A stretch of DNA of 64,000 bases from Macropodus opercularis (GCA_030770545.1 CM061106.1:13999001-14063000); one strand, 5' to 3'; positions 44,973 to 56,644 are shown, numbered from the stretch's first letter. Notes: generated from the letters alone by a model not told the origin. Numbers and translations are program-made.

Positions 44973-45215
44973 ATGTCAGATAGATTGAAAAAGAATATGC
45001 CTCTCTTAAGAGTATTAGTGTCCAGCAAGCCTCAGCAGCGTTGAGCGCTTCTGTCTGCGTGTTCCACAGACTTGGTCAAAACAGTGTGTGAACTGGCCGT
45101 TAATCTTCTCAAAGGGAATATTAATTTAACCGGCCCAGTATAACAAGTTAAAACCTCAGAACCCTGGCTGATAAAAGGACCGCTTTAAGCAGCTTGTGGG
45201 AGGTCTGATTAATAG
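44973..45215 (+). pseudogene. small basic Polinton protein, broken
   Basis: Begins MSDRLKKNMPLLRVLVSSKP and continues with VKTVCELAVNLLKGNINLTG after an in-frame stop, then decays. This resembles a short protein common in fish Polintons; its role is not known to me. Several stops, so a pseudogene. Confidence 0.55.
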
Positions 45216-45218
45216 ATG

Positions 45219-45867
45219 ATGGCCCGAAAAATGTATCTCCTATCTCAGGACCAGCTAAACCGTTTGCCCGGAGCCCACCCCCATGCAGGCGGCGATATCA
45301 GAGACAGAGCCGAGGTGGACCAATGAGAAAATTAAAAGATACACCATTTTATTACATCGGTATCTCACCCTGGAAAAGCAGAAAAAGGGAGAGTCTCGTG
45401 AAATTACACTCAGCCTGCCTAAAGAGGAATCTACACCCTCGCCAGATCGTCAGACCAAATTATGCAGGAGGTCACATCCAACGTCGCCCCTCGTTTTCAA
45501 AAGAACGGCGGATATATTTTACATAAAATTGCAGAGTCCGGGGGTCCTGGAGGTTGGAACGCCAACGGTGAATTTATTTTTAACGGGTCTGTAGTTCGAG
45601 GATGCCATATTATGGACCTGATAAAACGACTAAATGTTACGCCTAAGGTCTCTAAAGAGCTACAACCAAAAGGGTGGGATGTATTTCTACAGACTCTATT
45701 ACGATTAAATATACCTTTATCCTGTATTCCTAATAAACAAGCTTGTAGTCAAATGCATACTTATGACATGAAAATCCCTGAAAACAGGGATAAAGGAGGA
45801 AAGTTTAACGCAGAGAAAGCGAGAAGAAAAAATAAGCGTCTCAGTTCGTCTGACTGGGTCTTCGCCT
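45219..45867 (+). pseudogene. conserved Polinton protein of unknown function, broken
   Basis: Opens MARKMYLLSQDQLNRL, stops after 35 codons, and goes on in two other frames (KDTPFYYIGISPWKSRKRES; then from 45462 HIMDLIKRLNVTPKVSKELQ and PKGWDVFLQTLLRLNIPLSC) to SSSDWVFA. At least two frameshifts. Its 3' end alone survives in the right arm (60168-60340) and in the third copy (34313-34401). Confidence 0.6.
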
Positions 45868-46005
45868 AGAGCTGAAAATGTAATTTGTCATAAATAATAA
45901 TCACTTTTTTTTCTGAAATACAAAGATTTTTATTTTAATAAATCAAGAGAAAAAGTCTCAGAGTATTCTTAAAGAGTATTTTTAAAACATTTCAATGAAA
46001 CACAC

Positions 46006-46359
46006 TCAGCATTTTCTCAGTTTGATATTATGACACTCTGCAAATATTTTTAATGAACACACACCGTGTCTTCTAGGATCCCTTGAACAGCGAGTCACGC
46101 ATTTTTGATGGCGTTTAACAAAATCAGATACCACAGAATCATTTTTATAAACGTTAGAATCGTGCAACTTTAACACCTCATCATAGGATAAACCAACAGC
46201 TCTGTGAACCAGGTAATATATGCAATGTTCACCACAGACGACCGACAGAGGATGCTGAAGCAGCTTGTCATGATAGTAAATGACTCTCGAGTATTTCCGT
46301 AGAAATTCCAGGATCGTCTGTGGGTAGTATGAAAAATCAGGATGAAAACCAAAAGAATC
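46006..46359 (-). pseudogene. Polinton adenain-like protease, truncated (left arm)
   Basis: A 117-codon minus-strand frame with the cysteine-protease block SVVCGEHCIYYLVHRAVG, comparable to the adenovirus maturation protease around its nucleophilic Cys, then SDFVKRHQKCVTRCSRD and a basic Cys-rich C-terminus. The catalytic His and acid segment upstream are missing: the frame begins directly after the stop of the capsid fragment, so one deletion removed the end of the capsid gene and the start of the protease. Confidence 0.75.
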
Positions 46360-47035
46360 TTAGAATGTAGCAACGCCGTTCTCTTCCAGACTGAGGGTGA
46401 GGCAGAAAGCGTCGCTGGCTCGAGTCAGTTTTATTTTCAGATACACTGAATTTAAAAGCAGTCGATCGCTGAAAAAGATGTCGGCGTGTAAAGGTCCTAG
46501 AAGATGAAACTCTCTTGAGATTTCACTGAACTTTGCGCGACTGCACAAGCCCTTGTTATCCCCGTCTTTAGAATTGATAGAGTCCATGGACCAAGCTGTG
46601 TCTTGATAAAAGAGACCAGCGCTGAATTGGTTTTTTAAAGAATCCAGTGAATAATTTAATAAAGTCTCGATTATCGCCCTGTACGGATGAGTAGCGCTGG
46701 ACTGTGAAATCAATCGATCCCCCAACGTGACATCACACTGGCTAAATATTGTATTCAGAGGATAGTTTATAATTCCTACAGGTGCATCGACAGCCAGATC
46801 TGTACCGTCTGCATTGGTAATTTTCAGCCTTAGAAACAATAAAGTATCGTTCAAGTCCAGATACCATCACTTCAACCGCTACAAAGAACTCAATCGGTCC
46901 TTGCGGCGTTATGGATAAAACAGGGGATATCTCTACATACTGACGTTCTTCGATGCTGAGCTGTGAGGACGGGCATGAGAAAAGGTCCAGTTCGGACATA
47001 ACACATTCGGCTGATTTTTCATGCACGAGAGCCAT
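46360..47035 (-). pseudogene. Polinton major capsid protein, N-terminal part (left arm)
   Basis: Double-jelly-roll major capsid protein of the Polinton/adintovirus type. It starts MALVHEKSAECVMSELDLF, includes VEISPVLSITPQGPIEFFVA, frameshifts near 46850, and continues NDTLLFLRLKITNADGT, GIINYPLNTIFSQCDVTLGD to VATF and a stop. About 225 codons, roughly half or less of a full capsid gene; the rest is deleted. The gene start is 31 bases downstream of the preceding small basic gene. Confidence 0.8.
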
Positions 47036-47065
47036 GGTTTTGTTTTGTTTTGTTTGTTATAAATT

Positions 47066-47467
47066 ATGTCGTCTATCCTGGCTCTTGACCTCTTCCCTCT
47101 TGCTGCAGCGGTGGAAAATGACCTCTTTTTCTGTGTACGCCTGTTTTTTTTAACACCCTGTGCGCGGGTGCCAGGGGGACGCTTCCTGGACCTCCGGGCC
47201 AGAACAGTTAGGCCTGCCCCTTCTTGGTCCGCATCGGGCTTTTGTTTACCCGAGAACTTGTTGACGGCGCTGCTTAGCACGTCAGTGGCAATGTTTTTCA
47301 CAGCTGAGCTCAGGTGAGGCTTCGCAATGTTAAAGCCTCTTTTCTTCTCCGATACCCCGTCCGTACTGGGCTGCTGATCCTTTGAACCCGGATAGACCTG
47401 AACCCACTTGATTATCGTAATAGCTCACAAATCTGTAGGGGTCTGCTTTATAAGCTCGAGGACTCAT
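47066..47467 (-). pseudogene. small basic Polinton virion-like protein (left arm)
   Basis: Its ATG overlaps the stop of the upstream minor-capsid gene (ATGA, 47464-47467). It starts MSPRAYKADPYRFVSYYDNQ, frameshifts near 47350, then has AVKNIATDVLSSAVNKFSG and an Arg/Lys-rich tail (RRSRKRPPGT, KKNRRTQKKRS). It is like adenovirus core or minor proteins in charge and location; function is inferred only. Confidence 0.6.
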
Positions 47468-48264
47468 GCTTTCACCGGCCTAAAGTGTAACTTGAGTATA
47501 GTTTTGCCAAAGCCAAACTCGACCAGTTCGTCCTGATCCGTCTTAATTTCGACGTATATGCTTTCTATGTGGGCTTTTGAAAGAGGTAAATAATGAGCCG
47601 GGTTAAATGATTTTGTTATAATATCTCCATATTTACCCTCAATAGAGATACAGCGGACAAGCGGTGATAAGCTGTCACCAACGATCTGGTGCTTCACAAC
47701 GTCTGAATAAAGAAACAGATTGTAAAACCCTGCTTTTAAATCCGCTGGGTGGGGAGAATATCGACCCCCCGGTCCTGCTGAGATCCACTCGTGAGGGTCC
47801 AAACCAAGAATGTAAGCCATGGGTGGCGCAAACTTTAATTTGTAGCGGCCGCTGCCCGTCCATAAAAAGACCTGCTTGCGTTCGTCATAGGAGACGCTGG
47901 CATCTAATTTCACTTTTCGAAAGTATGTGTTTATTGTCCCTACGACGGTATCTATAGAATCGTATGTGCCATATCCATAACCCATTGCTTTCACTTTATA
48001 TTTTCCTTCCTCGTGCACGGGTGTAGCTAAAAGATCCTCAGGGACACCGTGTTCCCACGTATGTAACCACTTAAAAAATTGGCTGCCTGAAGGCACAGTC
48101 AGCCATGTGTGTGGAAAAGAAATATCTGTCAGAGCAACCTCCCACGGGCCAATTAAATTTATATGTTGCGCTAAATCAATACGGAACTTTGACGCCGTAT
48201 TATCTTTAAACGTGTCCATACTGGCGTTAGACGGGAGCGTGATATAGAAGCCATTCTTCTCCAT
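47464..48264 (-). CDS. Polinton minor capsid (penton-like) protein (left arm)
   Basis: An intact 266-codon frame, the only full-length Polinton gene in the arms. I chose the ATG at 48264 (MEKNGFYITLPSNASM); an in-frame extension further upstream has only a TTG. The segment LAQHINLIGPWEVALTDISF followed by PHTW is a hallmark of the single-jelly-roll minor capsid protein in Polintons. The integrase ends 47 bases upstream and the basic gene overlaps its stop by 4 bases, a compact virus-like arrangement. The right-arm copy (57774-58574) differs by only a few residues. Confidence 0.75.
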   Translation of the reverse strand: MEKNGFYITLPSNASMDTFKDNTASKFRIDLAQHINLIGPWEVALTDISFPHTWLTVPSGSQFFKWLHTWEHGVPEDLLATPVHEEGKYKVKAMGYGYGTYDSIDTVVGTINTYFRKVKLDASVSYDERKQVFLWTGSGRYKLKFAPPMAYILGLDPHEWISAGPGGRYSPHPADLKAGFYNLFLYSDVVKHQIVGDSLSPLVRCISIEGKYGDIITKSFNPAHYLPLSKAHIESIYVEIKTDQDELVEFGFGKTILKLHFRPVKA

Positions 48265-48310
48265 CTTGTAGTAGAAAACGTTATGGAAGCTTAGGCGTCT
48301 GTACAAATCA

Positions 48311-49393
48311 TTATGTCTTCATATATGACTTCATGTCGCTACTCTTGACGTAACTGTTGAATTTCTCTGGCCAGTTTTTCCATTTAACAAGGGAATAATT
48401 CACTCCATTGATCTTACGCTTACTCAGGATCTTCTCTACATGAAAGAGTTTGTTTCCGGCCACGGTTACTTTCTGTAATTCAGCCTCATAGAACGAGCCC
48501 TCTATGGGCTCCCCATCGGAGTCCACGAGTCCGTACACCGGGGGAAACCGTGGAATACATTCATCTATTTTAAATACCTCGTCAGTAAATCCTTGGGTAT
48601 ATTTCTTATCAAATACCCCTCGCAGTTTGGATATTCTCACCAGATCACCTCTTTTAAAGTTGAACTTTAATTTGTTTTTGTTACGTAAAGGAAACGAACC
48701 GTACAAGTTTTAAAAAACTTGGGGTGTATTTTCAGAAGTCACTTGAGATGGTTGCATTTTTATGCTTGAATGGTAACATCCACAAATAGTTTTAAAACAT
48801 CCGTGTATCTTAGGGTGTTTCTCCCCGTAAAGTAACGATATAATTTATATTTTAACGTTTTATTGAAACGTTCAATAACTGACGCCTTCAAATCGCTTTT
48901 AGTGCTGAAGTGGCGGATTTCATGTTTATCCATCAAGGATTTAAATTGTTTATTGTAAAATTCTTTACCTAGATTGGTTTGAACACACTTTGGGATGCCG
49001 CTTGTTGATAAAATAGAGGCGAATGCTTCGGTCACATCCCGAGAGCTTTTTCTCATAAGGCTTCACGAACGCTTTCTTTGAAAACACGTCAATAACTGTG
49101 AGCAGGAATTTGTATCCGTCGTTGTATGTTGACAGAGCCTGCATATCACATAAGTCAGCCTGAAACTGGAAAAGAGGCCGTGATGCAAAAACTCTATTTC
49201 TTTTTAAATGTATCCTTACGGGTTTATGTAGAGTATAAGCGTCTTGTTTTGATAGAAATTGTTTGATTTGGTTCAGACTTATTTTTCTACCAGACTCTTG
49301 TTCAACAGCTTTATGTAAAGCATTGATCCCTCCATAGCTGCCCAGCTGATTATAATAGATTTTCTTCATCAAACTCTCAATTTTCGGAGGCAT
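48311..49393 (-). pseudogene. Polinton integrase with chromodomain (left arm)
   Basis: Retroviral-type integrase that inserts Polinton DNA. N-terminal domain (NALHKAVEQESGRKISLNQI), RNase-H core with first Asp in FQFQADLCDM, second position in CVQTNLGKEFYN, Glu in ASVIERFNKTLKYK, then a C-terminal domain and a chromodomain-like end (VEKILSKRKINGVNYSLVKW). It lies in three frames (49393-48965, 49056-48760, 48706-48311), so it has at least two frameshifts. The second catalytic Asp is Asn here; the right-arm copy keeps Asp. Confidence 0.85.
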
Positions 49394-49612
49394 TGTTCAC
49401 AGAAGGGCTGCAAAATGCTTATCTGACCACTCATCGTCTCAACCCCAGCTCTATGTAGGCGTGTAGACGATTTATTTAAAAAAACAATGAAAGTTGACAA
49501 AGATAGGATTTAGTCAAATGCTTTTATTTAAAAATAACATGATGCATGAATGTGGATATGTGGAAAAGCATTGTAATACATGACATTTGTTTTTCATTTA
49601 TCAGAATCCCCC

Positions 49613-49960
49613 TCACAAAACGCCACAGCCTCTCTCATTCTCAACCTTCTTCTCCGAATCATCACCGCACAACATCTTAACATAAACGTCTTCAATATCA
49701 TTTATTATATCATCTGATTCCCGTAACTTCTGTAGCATGCCGTCGCTGACATCCTCCACTTTGCTCGCGGAGACTTTGATGTTGTATTTTTCCAACAACT
49801 TTAAGGCCGCCTGGACGAATCTGCTTGTTAACACCAGCTTCTTCAGATCCTCGTAATAGGTGTTCAGAAAAAATTCAGGCACTCCCCAAAGGCAGGTGTG
49901 TTGTCTCTGGCTGGGGTGAGACGTCTGGCATCCGTTGCAAATATATTCCTGAAACTCATG
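49613..49960 (-). pseudogene. conserved small Polinton ORF upstream of integrase (left arm)
   Basis: Encodes a stretch with LWGVPEFFLNTYYEDLKKLV and a helical, acidic C-terminus ending ENERGCGVL. The N-terminal part of the open frame (to 50044) derives from an inserted transposon end, so the original start is lost. The right arm has a very similar copy. No family recognised. Confidence 0.5.
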
Positions 49961-49997
49961 TATTTTTATGTATAATACACGAGTCAGAAAGGTTCTC

Positions 49998-50520
49998 AGT
50001 AGTGATGGGCGATACCATGAAATTTGGTATCGATTCAACACCAAGTAACTACAGGGTTAGTATCGACGATGCCGATACTTTTTGCACCTTAAAGGCAAAT
50101 CATCATTGCACAGTGTTGATTAATATCTTTATGGCAACATGAATAATGCTCATGAACAGAAATACTTGCTTAAATGCTAATAATAAAATTATAATAAATT
50201 AGATCAATAAGTAAATTAAATTCAAATATGAAAAAATATCTATTTTAAATTACAATAAGTAAAATTGAAATTAATACAAAATACTATTTCTTAAATTGAA
50301 AGATCATAGTGCTCAAGTAGAACAAAACAAAACAGTAAATATTTAACAGTAAAACATCACCGGGATGTTTCTGCTGCGCAGCTGGTGAATGTGTGAGCAC
50401 ATGTTCATGTACCGGCAGCTTCGGCACATAATTCTGCGGCTTTTAAAGCCGCCTCTAACCGCGGATATTGTGTATGTCCACGTATATAAACGTCTGCCGC
50501 TCATTCATTCATTCTAACAT
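49998..50520. mobile_element. inserted non-autonomous transposon (left arm)
   Basis: AGTAGTGATGGGCGATACC and GGTATCGAT match the ends of a common fish DNA transposon. It is also in the right arm (about 55790-56060) but with a large internal deletion there. Presence in both arms means insertion came before the palindrome formed. Confidence 0.5.
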
Positions 50521-50616
50521 CACAATAATAAAAACTTCTATTACACAATAAATGAACCCCCCTTTTCTGATTTTTTTTTCATAATTTCATAATAATTTCA
50601 TAAATATCATATCATA

Positions 50617-53600
50617 CTAGAAAAAGCATTTCCAGAAGGAAATGCACTGTGAATGCTGAATGTAATCCCCAAGAATTGCTGAAGCATTTAAAACATAGCT
50701 GAAAGTACCTGAAGAGGAATAGAAATTGTTTTAACAGTGCTCAATGTTGAAATTGAATTTGAAGAAAGTTTAAATAGATTGCTGAAAAAGTGTCTAAAGA
50801 GTTGCTGAATTCAAAAGTTAAATAAGTTAAAATATTGAATTTGAAAGAGCTGAAAGTAGCTGAAGCAATTAAAATATACAGTAGCTCAATGTAAGCTACC
50901 ATTTGAATAGTACAGAAAAAGTTTTTTTTATTTTAAAGAGCTGAAGTATTTTAAACATAGCTGAAAGTACCTGAAGAGGAATAGAAATTATGTTAACAGA
51001 GCTGAATGTTTGCAAAAGCTGAAGGAGTTGAAATTCAATTTGAAGAAAGTTGAAATAGATTGCTGAAATTGCTAAACAGGTGTCTAAAGAGTTGCTGAGT
51101 TCAAAAGTTAAATATGACAGTTAAAATATTGAATTTGAAGAAAGTTTAAATAGATTGCTGAAAAAGTGTCTAAAGAGTTGCTGAATTCAAAAGTTAAATA
51201 AGTTAAAATATTGAATTTGAAAGAGCTGAAAGTAGCTGAAGCAATTAAAATATACAGTAGCTCAATGTAAGCAGTCATTTGAATATTACAGTTAAGCTGT
51301 TTTGTTTTAAAGAGCTCAAGCATTTCAAATAGAGCTGAAGTAGCTGAGGAGGAATAGAAGATTGTTTTTAACCTAGCTGAATTCCTGCAGAAGCTGAAGC
51401 AGTTAAAATTCAATTTAAACTAGAAAAAGCATTTCCAGAAGAAAATGCACTGTGAATGTTGTAATGCTGAATGTATTCACTAAGAATTGCTGAAACATTT
51501 AAAACATAGCTGAAAGTAGCTGAAGAGGAATATAAATTGTTTTAACAGAGCTGAATGTTTGCAGAAGCTGAGGGAGTTGAAATTCAATTTAAAGAAAGTT
51601 TAAATAGATTGCTGAAAATGCTAAACAGGTGTCTAAAGAGTTGCTGAATTGAAAAGTTAAATATGACAGTTAAAATATTGAATTTGAAAGAGCTGAAAGT
51701 AGCTGAAGCATTTAAAATATACAGTAGCTCAATGTAAGCAACCATTTGAATAGTACAGAAAAAGTTGTTTTATTTTAAAGAGCTGAAGTATTTTAAACAT
51801 AGCTGAAAGTACCTGAAGAGGAATAGAAATTATTTTAACAGAGCTGAATGTTTGCAAAAGCTGAAGCAGTTGAAATTCAATTTGAAGAAAGTTGAAATAG
51901 ATTGTTGAAAAGGTGTTTAAAGAGTTGCTAAATTGAAAAGTTAAATATTACAGTTAAAATATTTAATTTTAAAGAGCTGAAAGTAGCTGAAGCATTTAAA
52001 ATATACAGTAGCTCAATGTAAGTAAACATTTGAATATTACATTTAAGCTGTTTTCTCGCTATTAAAACCAATGAATTGGAACGGTGCATTTATTTTGAAA
52101 AGATTTGGAGGACGTCTGCGTGGTGAGTTACTAAATAGTCAAACACTCTAACTGACTGACCATTAATAAGATGAAGTTCAAATAATAACCTCCATTGCCA
52201 GTATTCAGTTCAGCTATTTGAATAATTGGATTTAGTTTGAAAAGACAGGCTAATCGTAGAAGCAGGTCACTAACAATAAAAACAACCATTTTAGATAATA
52301 TCCAGAATTGTCTAACAATAATCAGAACTTTCTGCATTGAATTTAAGTCTTAAAATTGTAATGACGTACTTTTATTTTGAAAGGAGCTGGCGGAAGTACG
52401 CATTGAGTAATGATCCAGTTCAAACATTGAGACTAATCATCACAATGACCAAGTAATAGGTAGAATTCTCAGTATTCAGTTGGTCTATTTGAGGTTTTAA
52501 TCACTGTATGCTTTTATGTTGTAAATATCTGGAGGAAGTGTGTGTGGTTAATTACTAAACAATCAAACAGTCTCATTAACTGATCATTAATTTGCATGGA
52601 GCTGCTGCAGACACTGAGGAGTCTGAGCTGTCAGTCAAACTGTCCCTGACACCTGTGCGGTTGTCATGGAGACCAGTGGCCAAAGGCGGGAAAATCCCCA
52701 GCTCAGTGCTCAGTCATTGCAGTGAATGGTGAGGTGCACCCCTGCTAAACGGGCTTGTTGGAGAAAAACTATAAATGCTACCACAAAAAAAAACTTGATT
52801 TTATGAGAGCTGAGACTTTAATGGGCGACTGGTGTAAGTTTTATGTTTGAGGACTGAAAATTGTGGCCACAGCAGCGATTTCAAAACGTGTCTTCTTCTG
52901 TGCGACGGAGCGAAAACAGGACAGATTTTACTATTACAGTCTATGGGGAGACGTCAGCGCGTGTCGGACTTTAAAGGCTGATAGAGAGAAATGCGTAGAT
53001 CTGTTGGCTTAACATGAGACATCATTAGAAAGAAGACAGACATGGCTACGTTTTGGTGAAAAAATTAAAGACTGAAGATTGTGGCTGTATTGACAATTTT
53101 AAAAGCGAAACGTTGATTTAAAAATCGAACCTCTCACACTCTGGCTGTGACATCACTCACTGTACCTCACGCAATACACACTAATGGAAAAGCTGAAATT
53201 TTTCCAAAAACCATGCTGTGCTTAAACTGCCATAATTCAGAAACTATAGAAGATATTAAAAACCTGAATGGATCATTTATAGCTGAATATTTGAAGAGCA
53301 TTTTAAAGTTTAAATGGCGTCTGTAGCTTAAAGTATGATGAAGCAGTTAGACCTGAAAGAAGACAAAGCTGAAAAGGATTTGAAAAGCTTCCTCCATTCA
53401 TTTTAATGGGCAAAAATATTTGAAAAAAGCTTAATAATTCAAAAAATATGGAAGATATGAAAAAGTTAAATGGAAGCAGTAGTCTCCTTAAAGAGGTGAA
53501 TATTTTGATATTTGAATTATTTTTGTAGCTTAAAGCATGCGAGAGGAGTTAAGTACCGTAAAACGTACGGAAGAATAAACACAGTTTTAGCAATGCACTG

Positions 53601-55680
53601 GAATTCATTCAGCATGGCAGCATTCACAGTGCATTTTCTTATGGAAATGCTTTTTCTAGTCTTTATTATTAAATTTCTTCCGTACGTTTTTTGGCATTTC
53701 TCTCTATCAGCCTTTAAAGTCCATCACGTGCCGATGTCTCCCCATAGACTATAATAGTAAAATCTGTCCTGTCTTCGCTCCGTCGCACAGAAGAAGACAC
53801 GTTTTGGCCACAATTTTCAGTCCTCGAACACAAAACTTACACCAGTTGCTCATTATAGTCTCAGCTCTCATAAAATTGTGGTAGCTTTTATAGTTTTTCT
53901 CCAACAAGCCCATTTAGCAGGGGTGCACCTCACCATTCACTGCAATGACTGAGCACTGAGCTGGAGATTTTCCCGCCTTTGGCCACTGGTCTCCATGACA
54001 ACCTCACAGGTGCCAGGGACAGTTTGACTGATAGCTCAGACTCCTCAGTGTCTGCAGCAGCATACAGCATACAGTGAATAAAACCTCAAATAGACGAACT
54101 GAATACTGAGACTTCTACCTATTACTTGATCATTGTGATGGTTAGTGTCAATGTTTGAACTGGATCATTACTCAATGCGTACTTCCGCCAGCTCCTTTCA
54201 AAATAAAAATATGACATTACAATTTTAGGACTTAAATTCAATGAAGAGAATTCTGATTATTGTTAGATAATTCTGGATATTTTCTAAAATTGTTGTTTTT
54301 ATTTTTAGTGACCCGCTTCCACAATTTGCATGTCCTTTCAAAATAAACCAAATTATTTAAATAGCTGAACTGAATACTGGCAATAGAGGTTATTATTTGA
54401 ACTTCATCTTATTTATGGTCAGTTAATTAAAGTGTTTGATTGTTTAGTAACTCACCACGCAGACTTCGTCTTTTTTTTTTGACAGTTTAGGCAATTAGGC
54501 ATTTTTTTTCCCGCTAAACCCCTTCAAATTAATAGCACGAATTGCTTGAAACTGAACTGAATTTGTGTTCTCTAAGCAAACTGAATGAGTGAAAGGCTTT
54601 ATTTAGTGTCTGTCATCTATGTCATTATGTCTTGATGGGAAATACAGATTTTCAAAATAAGTCTGCATTTGCTAATATACGACCTGACAGTCTTTGGACA
54701 ATAATGTTTTGGTTCATTGTTGAGCTGTTCTCCCAATCCCAGCTCTGCGCGTTCGTTGAATGATGAGGAGAAACGTCTGATAAAAATCAGTCTTACTTTT
54801 ATTTCAAACTTGAAGAATAATAATTTACAGGCCTGGGTCAGTCTGTCCCTATACTATACAGCATATAGTCAGGGCACGAAGTCTGACTGACACTGTCTGT
54901 CCCTCGACCCACACTTTTATGCTGGACAGAGCATCTTTCTGTGGTGTAACCGGATCCTGATGCCGTGGTCTGGTGTTCGTCTCCATGGCTGGTTTATTGG
55001 TGTCTTATCTTCTCCGTTGCTTTGTGGTCCCATAACCTATGGATCTAAGCACATTCCTTCTACAGACATTCACATGTTTCACTCCCTACTTATCTTATTT
55101 TCTGCCGTGTCTGGGTGCATCTGGGGTCTCTACTATTCTCTAAACCTGATGTGTGTGTTTCAAACTATACTTTAATGCATTCGGCTTGTTCTGTTCTCTG
55201 CCTGCATCCTACTATCTAAGCTTTCAACTACTATTTTAACTACTACATAACTATTTAGATTCCTACATCATTAAGCATTTTTATTAATATGAAGTGCAAC
55301 TTTCACTTCAGTTTACAAAGTCTGCTTAAGCTTCCTCTGCAAACATCCAGCTTTTTTAATTTTGCTTCAGCTATTTAAACCAAACTTTTTCTGTACTATT
55401 CAAATGGTTGCTTACATTGAGCTACTGTATATTTTAAATGCTTCAGCTACTTTCAAATTCAATATTTTAACTTATTTAACTTTTGAATTCAGCAACTCTT
55501 TAGACACTTTTTCAGCAATCTATTTAAACTTTCTTCAAATTCAATTTCAACATTGAGCACTGTTAAAACAATTTCTATTCCTCTTCAGGTACTTTCAGCT
55601 ATGTTTTAAATGCTTCAGCAATTCTTGGGGATTACATTCAGCATTCACAGTGCATTTCCTTCTGGAAATGCTTTTTCTAG
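50617..55680. mobile_element. 5-kb fold-back transposon at palindrome centre
   Basis: Starts CTAGAAAAAGCATTTCCAGA and ends with its reverse complement, flanked by TA on both sides. Long inverted stretches face each other (for example 50617-50880 with 55420-55680, 52120-53100 with 53690-54480). The left part has many short internal repeats (GAGCTGAAAGTAGCTGAAGC, AAATAGATTGCTGAAAA). Motifs CTATGGGGAGAC and its complement occur near the middle (52950, 53735). No transposase ORF seen, so non-autonomous. Confidence 0.75.
54740..55300. other. asymmetric segment inside the fold-back element
   Basis: This part (CTTACTTTTATTTCAAACTTG, CTGGGTCAGTCTGTCCC and following) has no inverted partner on the left side of the element; it seems to be a later insertion. 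ORF 54960-55175 has no domain. Confidence 0.35.
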
Positions 55681-56084
55681 TATGATATGATATTTATGAA
55701 ATTATTATGAAATTATGAAAAAAAAATCAGAAAAGGGGGGTTCATTTATTGTGTAATAGAAGTTTTTATTATTGTGATGTTAGAATGAATGAATGAGCGG
55801 CATAATTTAAAATAGATATTTTTTCATATTTGAATTTAAGATTACTTATTGATCTAATTTATTATAATTTTATTATTAGCATTTAAGCAAGTATTTCTGT
55901 TCATGAGCATTATTCATGTTGCCATAAAGATATTAATCAACACTGTGCAATGATGATTTGCCTTTAAGGTGCAAAAAGTATCGGCATCGTCGATACTAAC
56001 CCTGTAGTTACTTGGTGTGGAATCGATACCAAATTTCGTGGTATCACCGATCACTACTGAAAACCTTTCTGACTCGTGTATTAT

Positions 56085-56425
56085 ACATAAAAATACACGA
56101 GTTTCAGGAATATATTTGCAACGGATGCCAGAGACAACACACCTGCCTTTGGGGAGTGCCTGAATTTTTTCTGAACACCTATTACGAGGATCTGAAGAAG
56201 CTGGTGTTAACAAGCAGATTCGTCCAGGCGGCCTTAAAGTTGTTGGAAAAATACAACATCAAAGTCTCCGCGAGCAAAGTGGAGGATGTCAGCGACGGCA
56301 TGCTACAGGAGTTACAGGAATCAGATGATATAATAAATGATATTGAAGACGTTTATGTTAAGATGTTGTGCGGTGATGATTCGGAGAAGAAGGTTGAGAA
56401 TGAGAGAGGCTGTGGCGTTTTGTGA
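56085..56425 (+). pseudogene. conserved small Polinton ORF upstream of integrase (right arm)
   Basis: Right-arm counterpart of 49613-49960 with the same LWGVPEFFLNTYYEDLKKLV block and C-terminus. The open frame starts earlier (56012) inside the inserted transposon, so the true start is missing. Confidence 0.5.
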
Positions 56426-56644
56426 GGGGGATTCTGATAAATGAAAAACAAATGTCATGTATTACAATGCTTTTCCACATATCCACGTTCATGCATCATG
56501 TTATTTTTAAATAAAAGCATTTGACTAAATCCTATCTTTGTCAACTTTCATTGTTTTTTTAAATAAATCGTCTACACGCCTACATAGAGCTGGGGTTGAG
56601 ACAATGGGTGGTCAGATAAGCATTTTGCAGCCCTTCTGTGAACA

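Larger units (their letters stand above)
38648..50616 (+). repeat. left arm of the giant palindrome
   Basis: Collinear in reverse complement with 55681-64000. Matching anchors: 38648-38710 with 63940-64000; 39142-39840 with 63505-62820; 40160-40690 with 62250-61740; 42290-43020 with 61400-60740; 45700-50616 with 60340-55681. Differences are scattered substitutions plus indels. The left arm is longer by a solo LTR (41049-42274), extra 203-bp units, the 43826-45696 segment and part of an inserted element at 50000-50520. Confidence 0.9.

Noticed and set aside
47664..47957. Antisense ORFs over the minor-capsid gene in both arms
   Set aside because: Shadows of the intact capsid frame on the opposite strand.
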